Shown here piece after piece: positions 1 through 6,964 of a DNA stretch of 64,000 bases (within the stretch, counting starts at the first letter, position 1; each line of letters opens with the position of its first letter). Source of the stretch: Stigmatella aurantiaca DW4/3-1 (GTDB lineage: Bacteria; Myxococcota; Myxococcia; Myxococcales; Myxococcaceae); the NCBI RefSeq assembly GCF_000165485.1, contig NC_014623.1:4793501-4857500 (forward strand), in the 5' to 3' direction. A program made the translations under genes and the position numbers. The notes beneath the pieces are model-generated. The model was not told the DNA's origin, ran no database searches, and saw nothing but the letters and a program-made list of their open reading frames with translations.

Positions 1-2323
1 TGGCGCGGTGGACGCGTCCCTCGAACCCAGCCAGCTCTTGACCCGCCTGCTCCCAGGAGAGGCTCACCAGGGCCATTGCGCCCTGGCCGCGCAGCCGGTC
101 GATGAGGCGCGCCTGGGAACAGATGACGCGCAGGGCGTCCTCCAGGTCCAGGCTCCCGGCCACATGCGCGGCCGCGACCTCTCCAATGCTGTAGCCGATA
201 ACGGCATCGGGCTCGATTCCCCAGGAGCGCCACAGCTCCGCGAGGGCAATCTCCAGCGCCACGGTGGCGGGCCAGCCAACGGCCGCTTCGTCCAGCCGCG
301 AGCGCGTCCCCTGCGCCGCCAGCTCTTGAAGCAGGGACCAGCCCAGCTGCTGGCGGATGAGCACGTCACATCGCTGGAGCGCCGTCCGGAAGGCGGGCTC
401 GCTCCACACCAGGCTCCACCCCATGCCTGGCCACTGAGCACCTTGGCCGGAGAAGACGAAAACCACGGGGCGCCGGGGCGAGGCCTCGCCGCAGGACTGT
501 CCGGCCCTGGGCTCACCGTCCCAGAAGGAGAGGAGGTGCTGTTTCAGCTCTTGGCGGGAGCGCACCGTGACGGCAAGCCGGTGCGTTCCCTCTCCGTACC
601 GGGCTGCTTCCTGGCACAGGGCCCGCAGCGGCAAGGGCGCGCCGGGTTCCTCCAGGGAGTCGAGGATGCCCTGGACCCGCAGCTGCAACTCCGTCTCTCC
701 GTCCGCGGCGAGCGCGAACAGCTCCGCCTCGTGCGGCCGCCACTGCTGAAGCACCACGTGACAGTTCGTCCCACCGAACCCAAACGAGCTGACGCCCGCG
801 GTGAAGGGCTCCTCCTCCCCACCAGGCCAAGGCTCCAGGTGGCGCTGGACGCGCAGGCCCAGGGCCTCGAAGGGGATGTGGGGGTTGGGGGGATCCGAGT
901 GGAGGCTGGCCGGCAACGCCCGCTGCCTCATCGACAGCACCACCTTGATGACGCCCGCGATGCCCGCGGCGGCTTCCAGGTGCCCGATGTTGCTCTTCAC
1001 CGAGCCCACGCGCAGCGGACGTTGCGTGGACCTGCCCACGCCCAACACCACGCCGAGCGCCCGGGCTTCGATGGGATCTCCCAGCAAGGTGCCCGTGCCG
1101 TGGGCTTCCACATAGTGCGCGCGCTGGGGATCGAGCTCCGCCTGGGCCCAGGCCCGGCGCAGCACGTCTTCTTGCGCCTTGGGGTTGGGGGCGGTGAGGC
1201 CGTTGCTGGCCCCGTCATTGTTCACCGCGCTGCCCCGGATGACGCAGTGGATGACGTCTCCGTCCGCGAGGGCGCGCGACAGCGGCTTGAGCACGACCAC
1301 CCCCGTGCCCTCGCCGCGGGTGTATCCATTGGCCCGCGCGCCGAAGGAGAAGCACCGTCCGTCGGGTGACAGGCCTCCAAACTTCGACATTGCCACCGTG
1401 CTCTCGGGAGCCAGCAGCAGGTTCACCCCGCCCGCGAGGGCCAGGGTGGACTCGCCGCTGCGCAGGCTCTGGCAGGCCAGGTGCAGCGCGACCAACGACG
1501 ACGAGCACGCGGTGCTCACCACGAGGCTGGGTCCCTGCAAGCCCAGGGCATAGGAGACGCGTGCGGAGATGATGCTCGCGTCTTGCCCCGTTGCGGTATG
1601 CGAGGTGGTGAGCGGACCGCCCGCGCCGGACAGCCTCCCGTAGTCGCAGAACATGGCGCCGAAGAAGACGCCGGTGCGGCTGCCCTTGAGCGCGCTGGGC
1701 GGCAATCCCGCGTCCTCCAGCGCCCCCCACGCGGTCTCCAGGGCGAGCCGCTGCTGGGGATCCATCTCCACCGCCTCGCGGGGCGAGATGCCGAAGAACG
1801 AGGGATCGAACTGGTCCACCCCCTCGATGAATCCTCCCCAGCGTGTGTTCATCTTCCCGGGCACGGCCGGATCAGCATCGTAGAAGGCGCCCGTGTCCCA
1901 GCGCTCGGAGGGCACTTCGGTGATGGCATCCTCACCCTCCCGCAGCAGGCGCCAGAAGGCCTCCGCGTCCGGTGCTCCTGGGAAGCGGCAGGCCAGGCCG
2001 ATGATGGCAATGGGCTCATGACCCGGGAGCACGTCCTCCACGCTGCCAGGGCGGGGCGCGGGAGCAGGTTCCACGCCCGACAGGTGGCCGCACAGGGCCT
2101 CGATGGTTGGGTATTCCCAGAGCAGCGTCGCGGGCAGCGTACGGCCCAGGTCCGCGGACAGCTCTGCGAGCAGGCCCATCGCCCCGGCCGAGTCGAGCCC
2201 GTGGCGGCTGAGGGGCTCCCGCACATCGATGCTCCGGACTGGAAGCGCGGTGCGAGCCGCCACGAGCGAAATCACGAGTGATTGAAGCGCCTCGGGAGAA
2301 GACGGCGATCCGGCCTGCCTCAT
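1..2323 (-). CDS. Modular type I polyketide synthase, N-terminal ACP-KS-AT part (runs off left edge)
   Basis: Reading leftwards from ATG 2323 gives an uninterrupted frame to the window edge. It begins with an acyl-carrier domain (HGLDSAG; the Ser is the phosphopantetheine site) at about residues 15-85. A ketosynthase follows from about residue 105 (EPIAIIGLACRFPG), with active-site motif STACSSSL (an S replaces the usual D), HGTGTLLGDP and KSNIGHLEAA. An acyltransferase starts near position 515 with FSGQGAQWPG and has nucleophile motif GYSIGE near 190-210. An ACP ahead of the first KS is unusual and matches the start of mtaB in this window, so this is probably the first PKS of another pathway with a loading ACP. 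The start has only a modest GAGG upstream. Product unknown; C-terminal domains lie outside the window. Confidence 0.9.
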   Translation of the reverse strand, partial: MRQAGSPSSPEALQSLVISLVAARTALPVRSIDVREPLSRHGLDSAGAMGLLAELSADLGRTLPATLLWEYPTIEALCGHLSGVEPAPAPRPGSVEDVLPGHEPIAIIGLACRFPGAPDAEAFWRLLREGEDAITEVPSERWDTGAFYDADPAVPGKMNTRWGGFIEGVDQFDPSFFGISPREAVEMDPQQRLALETAWGALEDAGLPPSALKGSRTGVFFGAMFCDYGRLSGAGGPLTTSHTATGQDASIISARVSYALGLQGPSLVVSTACSSSLVALHLACQSLRSGESTLALAGGVNLLLAPESTVAMSKFGGLSPDGRCFSFGARANGYTRGEGTGVVVLKPLSRALADGDVIHCVIRGSAVNNDGASNGLTAPNPKAQEDVLRRAWAQAELDPQRAHYVEAHGTGTLLGDPIEARALGVVLGVGRSTQRPLRVGSVKSNIGHLEAAAGIAGVIKVVLSMRQRALPASLHSDPPNPHIPFEALGLRVQRHLEPWPGGEEEPFTAGVSSFGFGGTNCHVVLQQWRPHEAELFALAADGETELQLRVQGILDSLEEPGAPLPLRALCQEAARYGEGTHRLAVTVRSRQELKQHLLSFWDGEPRAGQSCGEASPRRPVVFVFSGQGAQWPGMGWSLVWSEPAFRTALQRCDVLIRQQLGWSLLQELAAQGTRSRLDEAAVGWPATVALEIALAELWRSWGIEPDAVIGYSIGEVAAAHVAGSLDLEDALRVICSQARLIDRLRGQGAMALVSLSWEQAGQELAGFEGRVHRA

Positions 2324-3036
2324 GGCTACCTCGATGTCCGGGCGAGCGGCTCCCACGACGGACACGCACGTGCGGGGCCGTGAGGAGGGGAGCGGGGTCC
2401 AATCAGGGGAAGAACCAAGGCCTCATGGGGGCCACTCCCGGTGAGCGGACCCAGACAGGTTGGCGCTCGTGCGCCAGTGGCCTTGGAGAAGCGGGTGGCG
2501 GTCAGCGGAGATGGACGCCGCCGGGAGTATGCGATTGCGGCGAGAGCGGCATTGGAAGACGAGCCTCTGGAGAGGTCAGGGCAATGTAAGATGCAAACCT
2601 AGATTCTAGGGAAAGCTCAACAAGCGTGTAGAGCACTAATATTCTTAGTATCTTCCAGAGCCGATGCCGCGTGTCAACTGGTCTGCAATTGCCGGAACTT
2701 TTCCGCGCGCTTGCCCTGGATTTTCCAACGAGCCCGTTCCTTTCCTGTGAGGGCTGGTCTGGATTGACGAAAAATTTTGCGCATGGGCAGAACATCATGC
2801 GTTGAGTTCCGAAGGGACTCCTGAGCGCAAGCCCAAGGCCGTAAGGCCATTGGGTTGACGGGCGTCAGTCTTTGCCGCCGCCCACGCAGTGGAAAAGCTG
2901 CCCAGCGATTAAACCCGAAAAAATCGGCAAAGCTCTCAAGAGGGGGGCCTGGTCCACGCTCGACGTGGGCGGGGATGACGCACCCCCGTCATCTCGGATG
3001 GCACTTCAACCCGGATCCCTCAGGGAGATGTTCAAT
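2324..3036. other. Intergenic region between divergent PKS and chitinase genes
   Basis: This 713-base gap holds the promoters of two divergent genes. The left 250 bases are GC-rich with no convincing gene. Around 2580-2800 the sequence becomes clearly more AT-rich than its surroundings, as expected for promoter DNA. The right part (2820-3036) is rich in inverted repeats: one arm pair around 2830-2860 closes on a GTAA loop, and another around 2952-2972 has 7-bp arms (GTCCACG and CGTGGGC). This suggests a folded leader for the chitinase mRNA. No match to a known riboswitch could be established by eye. Confidence 0.5.
2598..2610. promoter_or_regulatory. Palindrome CCTAGA-T-TCTAGG upstream of the left PKS gene
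   Basis: A perfect 6+1+6 dyad in the AT-rich stretch about 275 bases upstream of the PKS start. It has the size and symmetry of a binding site for a dimeric regulator. Function is inferred only from symmetry and location. Confidence 0.3.
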
Positions 3037-3975
3037 ATGATGTGGCGACAGGAACTGCGTGACGTTTCGAAGAGTCTCTTAGGTGCGGCAGTGCTGTTCT
3101 TTTCGATGGTGGTGGTATTTGCACCGCAAGACGCGGCGGCGGCTTGTCGAGGCGCCTGGGCGGAAGGATCGGCTTACAACGTTGGTGATGGGGTGACCTA
3201 TAACGGAGGCACCTATACGGCTCTCCAAGCCCATACCGCTTGTGTGGGTTGTGGCTGGAATCCTGCGGCGGTACCGTCGTTGTGGAAGGCGGGCGGAGAC
3301 TGTGGCAGCACGCCGCCGCCGCCCCCTCCTCCTCCTCCTCCTCCTGGAGGGAATGGAATCGCGGCGATCCTGAGCGAGTCGACGTTCAACACCATGTTCC
3401 CCAGCCGCAACGGCTTCTACACCTACGCGGCCCTGGTCGCCGCCGCCAACACCTTCCCTTCCTTCGCCACCTCCGGCGACACCGCCACCCGCAAGCGCGA
3501 GGTCGCCGCCTTCCTGGCCAACATCTCCCACGAGACCGGCGGCCTGGTCTACATCGAGGAGATCAACAAGAGCGTCATGTGTGACACCTCCTGGGGGCCC
3601 CCGGGCTGTGGCTGCGCCGCCGGCAAGTGGTACTACGGCCGCGGCCCCATCCAGCTCTCCTGGAATGGCAACTACTGCGCCGCTGGCAATGCCCTGGGCG
3701 TTGACCTCAAGAACAACCCCGACCTCGTCGCTCAGAACGCCACCATCGCCTGGCGCACTGGCTTCTGGTTCTGGATGACCCAGACGGGCGCTGGCTCCAT
3801 GACCGGCCACGACGCCATCGTCAACGGCGCTGGCTTCGGTGAGACCATCCGCACCATCAACGGCGCTCTGGAGTGCAACGGCCGCAACCCAGCTCAGGTT
3901 GACAGCCGCGTCAACAACTACAACCGCTTCCTCGGCTTGCTCGGCGCCTCCGCTGTCGGCAACAACCGCTGCTAA
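3037..3975 (+). CDS. Secreted GH19 chitinase with N-terminal chitin-binding (CBM5/12-type) module
   Basis: A secreted endochitinase, expected to cut beta-1,4-GlcNAc polymers outside the cell. ATG 3037 follows CAGGGAG (3021-3027) at good spacing; in-frame upstream codons lack support. About 312 aa: signal peptide (about 1-36, ending in DAAAA), a CBM5/12-like module (about 37-90; GAWAEGSAYNVGDGVTYNG, then CGWNPAAVPSLWKAGGDC), a polyproline linker, then the GH19 catalytic domain (about 107-312). Catalytic features are HETGG (general-acid Glu), the EEINKS segment, and the family signature YGRGPIQLSWN. The catalytic domain is identical in sequence to that of the chitinase at 26603-27814, which has a different binding module. 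The gene is convergent with the GxGYxYP gene. Likely role in prey or fungal wall degradation (inference). Confidence 0.93.
   Translation: MMWRQELRDVSKSLLGAAVLFFSMVVVFAPQDAAAACRGAWAEGSAYNVGDGVTYNGGTYTALQAHTACVGCGWNPAAVPSLWKAGGDCGSTPPPPPPPPPPPGGNGIAAILSESTFNTMFPSRNGFYTYAALVAAANTFPSFATSGDTATRKREVAAFLANISHETGGLVYIEEINKSVMCDTSWGPPGCGCAAGKWYYGRGPIQLSWNGNYCAAGNALGVDLKNNPDLVAQNATIAWRTGFWFWMTQTGAGSMTGHDAIVNGAGFGETIRTINGALECNGRNPAQVDSRVNNYNRFLGLLGASAVGNNRC
3355..3973 (+). repeat. Inverted repeat, copy 1 (GH19 catalytic domain)
   Basis: These 619 bases match positions 26605-27223 on the minus strand with a single visible substitution (GAC versus GAT in the codon for Asp of GHDAIV). The match starts at GGAATCGCGG just after the linker and ends within the stop codon (TAA here, TGA in the other copy). 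Flanking sequences differ completely on both sides. Confidence 0.95.
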
Positions 3976-3995
3976 GTCCGTGGGTGTTGGCAAGG

Positions 3996-4085
3996 GCCTC
4001 GGGGCAGTGCCCCGGGGCTCCAGATGGGCTTGAGGGGTTGACCCCCTCCCGTCAGGAGAAGGAAGCCCAGCGGCTTCCTCTCTCC
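3996..4085. terminator. Cluster of hairpins between convergent genes
   Basis: Three stem-loops lie between the chitinase stop and the stop of the convergent gene. They are a 10-bp GC stem with a 3-base loop at 3996-4018, GAGGGG/CCCCTC at 4032-4048, and an imperfect stem of about 11 bp at 4055-4082. None has a clear T-tract, so they are suggested as bidirectional transcript ends or 3' protection structures rather than proven intrinsic terminators. Confidence 0.45.
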
Positions 4086-4096
4086 TCCGGTCAGAC

Positions 4097-6943
4097 TCAG
4101 TGGACGGTGATCTTGTCGACGGTGATCGTCGCCCTCTTGTGGAAGTAAACCCTGTACTCCAAGGGGTGGTTGAGCGCCGTCTGCTGGAAGGTCAGGCTGA
4201 AGTCCTGGTACTGGTTGGCGGCGGAGAATTGCTGCGCTGTCAACTCCATGCTGGCGGCCGACAAGCCCGTGGTGCCGTCCCGTACATCAATGCTCGCGAG
4301 GCTTTGGGCGCCCAGCGTGTTGTTGTCGGTCTTCACCCGGAAGGTGACCTTGTGCGTGCCGATCGGCACATTGGCATCGTAGGGGCCGTAGACCATGTGG
4401 CCGGTGGGATCGAGGGACAGAGACGCCTGCCAGCCGTCTCCACTGGTGCGCCCCGCGTGGTGCGCCAGCACGGCACCTTCCGCCTCGTAGTGGCCGATGC
4501 GCGTCGTCGTCGTGACCTTGTCGATGTTGATGGCCGCCTTGTCCTTGTAGTTGGCCCTGAACTCGAGCGAGTGCCCGGCGATGTTGAGGTAGGTCAGGCT
4601 GAAGTCCTGATAGGCCCCGCCGGCTTTGAAGTGGCTGCGGTAGACGTCGAACGTCGTCAGCACGATGCCCGTGGTGGCATCCCGGACATCGAGCGTCACG
4701 ACGTGGTCGTTGTTGCCCGTCACCGCGTCGATCTTCATCTTGAACGTCGTGGTCAACTGCCCGGCCGGGAATGACGTGACATAGGGGCCATACAGCATCA
4801 TGCCCTCTGCGTCCTGCGAGACGTTCGCTGACCAGCCATTGTCGTTCGAGCGGCCGACCGCGTGGGAGAACGGTGAGGTGGCGTAGCTCGTGTTCTCCGC
4901 CTCGTAGATCTTCACGAGGGTCGCGGGATCGGTCGGCAGGTTGTAGTGCTCCCGCATCAACTGGAAGTAGTGGTCCGGCCTGACGAAGACGATGTTGGTG
5001 TTGCTTTTGAAGTTGTTCACCACGTTGACAAAGCTCTGGTAGCCGTTGCCTTCCCACGGATTGGCCTGGATGCTGACGAACCGGGGCGCCAAGCCGTTCC
5101 ATCCCGAGATGTGGCGGTTGATCTCCGAGATCATGGAACTCTCCGTCGGGCAGTACGTGGCGTTGAGTCCTTGGCTTGGCAGGATGTTGTTGTAGACGGT
5201 GATGCCGCCGCCTGCATTTTGCGCAGTCAGCCCCAGCAGCAAGGGCGCGTAGGCGGCAAAGCTGTTTCCGACGTTGGTGTTCGTGGCGCCGTCGATCTTG
5301 TTCCACACGGTGACAATTTTCAGCCCCGCGCGGTTCATGTAGTCCTGGGTCAGGGAGACATAATTGTCCAGATAGGACTGGTTTCCCCAATAGTTGGGAT
5401 AGGTGTAACCCAGGCCCGTCGGGCCCGAGATGAGGTTGTCGTTGGCCGTGGCCGTGGTGTGCAGGTAGTTCAGCACACCGGGCATGGCGTCCACCATCGC
5501 CGGAGAGATGGTCCACCCGAGCGGGACCTGCCCTCGTGCGGGGCTGTCCCAGAGCTTCTTGAAGAGGTGCTCCACGTACTGCAGGTTGTCTCCGTCGCTC
5601 AGGATGAGGGAGATGTAGATCTTGTTGTTCAGCGGGGGCTTGTTGGGCGTGGGCTTGACGTTCACGGTCCTGGACGTGCCGCCAAACACCGTCAGGTTCG
5701 AGGAGAAGTCGCTGGCCAGGGTCGAGATGCCGTACTCGGAGACCCGCTCGATGCCCGCCGCCTCCTCGGGCCACCACCCCATGTAGATGCCGCCGTTCCC
5801 ATAGGGCATCGCCGACAGGAATTTCCGCAGCATCGTGTCCTCGGCGGGGATCTTCGGATCGAGCCACACGACGGCCAGCTTGGCCGCCGTGGCGTAATCC
5901 CGCAGGAACCCTTTGATGCCCGGGGACAGACCAATGATCAGCTTGTGGGTCACCTGGGACCAGTAATAGTCATACAGATACTGGTAGACCTGGACCTTCG
6001 TCGTGAAAGCACCCCGCAGGTCCTTCAAGACGGGCAAGTTGTACGGCGCGGCCGTGAGCTTGGCCGCGAGGGCAGGAGAGGCGGTCACGCCATTCTGAAG
6101 GCCCGCGATGGTGGTGGCCAGGTTCAGCGTATCCGGCAGGGCCGTGTCATAGATGACGATGCCGCTGATCTCGTTCCTGTACTTGCTCAAGAGGCTCCAT
6201 CGATCGGCGACCTCCGTGTACTGGAGCCCCAAGGCATTCAGCCAGCCGAACTTGCCGTCCTGGCCGCGGATGGCGTTGTCGTACGTGAAGATGCGGGGCT
6301 GCGTCCGGTTGACGATTCCCTTCAGGGTCGTGAAGAGCGCCACCTCGTCATCCTGAACCTGGGCATTGGTCCCCACGGCGTCGACTTTGATGTAGGCTCT
6401 GCCGTACCAGAAGACCCTGAACTCGATTCCGTGCCCGGCCACTGGATTGGTGAACGGGAGTTCGAACCGCTCAAAGGAGCCCTGTTTCGTAAACGCCGTC
6501 CGGGTGATGTCTCGCGACGCCAAGACAGCGCCCGTCGTGTTGTCGCGGACATCCACGGTCACCACGACCTCGTTGTTGGCCGTGTTGTTGTCGATGGTCA
6601 GGTCGAAGAAGGCCGTGTTGTTTCCTACGGGAATGTCGGTCGCATAGGGGCCATAGGTGAGGAACTGGTTGGCAGCGTCGATCGAGGTCTGCGCAACCCA
6701 GCCGTTGCCGTCGAGACGCCCCGTTCCATGCCGGATCAGAGAGCCTTCCGCTTCGTACCGGTACTCGGAGACCGTGGCATCCATCAGGTCCATCGTGGCC
6801 GCGGGTGCGGAGAAGGATGGAAGCACCTGGCCTTGAGGCCATGTGAGTCCGGCGGCGAAGGCCACCGGAGGGTGAAACAATGCCACCGCCGCGAAAGCCG
6901 CGGCGATGGTGGGAACGCGGGGAGTCCATCGAATGCTTCTCAT
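4097..6943 (-). CDS. Secreted GxGYxYP-family protein with three repeated carbohydrate-binding-like modules
   Basis: A 948-aa exported protein with a signal peptide (about 1-31, ending PPVAFA-AG). The core carries the diagnostic motif GLGYTYPNYW of the GxGYxYP family (a putative glycoside hydrolase group; activity not established) and the nearby NKIYISLILSDGDNLQYVE segment, typical of the fold's acidic cluster. Three copies of a module of about 130 aa beginning YEAEG/YEAEN and containing YGPY, DVRD(N/A/G)TTG and a terminal ID/VDK(I/V) segment lie at about 63-195, 682-815 and 818-948. By pattern they look like beta-sandwich ligand-binding modules. The gene starts 21 bases downstream of the GH2 gene, so the two are probably co-transcribed and act on the same glycan. 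Confidence 0.85.
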   Translation of the reverse strand: MRSIRWTPRVPTIAAAFAAVALFHPPVAFAAGLTWPQGQVLPSFSAPAATMDLMDATVSEYRYEAEGSLIRHGTGRLDGNGWVAQTSIDAANQFLTYGPYATDIPVGNNTAFFDLTIDNNTANNEVVVTVDVRDNTTGAVLASRDITRTAFTKQGSFERFELPFTNPVAGHGIEFRVFWYGRAYIKVDAVGTNAQVQDDEVALFTTLKGIVNRTQPRIFTYDNAIRGQDGKFGWLNALGLQYTEVADRWSLLSKYRNEISGIVIYDTALPDTLNLATTIAGLQNGVTASPALAAKLTAAPYNLPVLKDLRGAFTTKVQVYQYLYDYYWSQVTHKLIIGLSPGIKGFLRDYATAAKLAVVWLDPKIPAEDTMLRKFLSAMPYGNGGIYMGWWPEEAAGIERVSEYGISTLASDFSSNLTVFGGTSRTVNVKPTPNKPPLNNKIYISLILSDGDNLQYVEHLFKKLWDSPARGQVPLGWTISPAMVDAMPGVLNYLHTTATANDNLISGPTGLGYTYPNYWGNQSYLDNYVSLTQDYMNRAGLKIVTVWNKIDGATNTNVGNSFAAYAPLLLGLTAQNAGGGITVYNNILPSQGLNATYCPTESSMISEINRHISGWNGLAPRFVSIQANPWEGNGYQSFVNVVNNFKSNTNIVFVRPDHYFQLMREHYNLPTDPATLVKIYEAENTSYATSPFSHAVGRSNDNGWSANVSQDAEGMMLYGPYVTSFPAGQLTTTFKMKIDAVTGNNDHVVTLDVRDATTGIVLTTFDVYRSHFKAGGAYQDFSLTYLNIAGHSLEFRANYKDKAAINIDKVTTTTRIGHYEAEGAVLAHHAGRTSGDGWQASLSLDPTGHMVYGPYDANVPIGTHKVTFRVKTDNNTLGAQSLASIDVRDGTTGLSAASMELTAQQFSAANQYQDFSLTFQQTALNHPLEYRVYFHKRATITVDKITVH

Positions 6944-6964
6944 GTGGGGCTGTCTCCTTTTTGC

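Noticed and set aside
2441-2599. A 52-codon plus-strand frame starting GTG (VSGPRQVGARAPVALE...) upstream of the chitinase.
   Set aside because: No ribosome-binding site, no recognisable motif and partly within the promoter region; protein-like appearance is not enough.
2880-2960. Resemblance to a c-di-GMP (GEMM) riboswitch (GGCAAAGC, AAACC, GAAA pieces).
   Set aside because: The pieces occur but the required stem order and tetraloop-receptor pairing could not be drawn; a covariance search would decide.
3000-3020. TGGCAC just before the first chitinase as a -24 element.
   Set aside because: No GC-containing -12 element at the right distance, and it would place transcription start within the coding region's ribosome-binding site.
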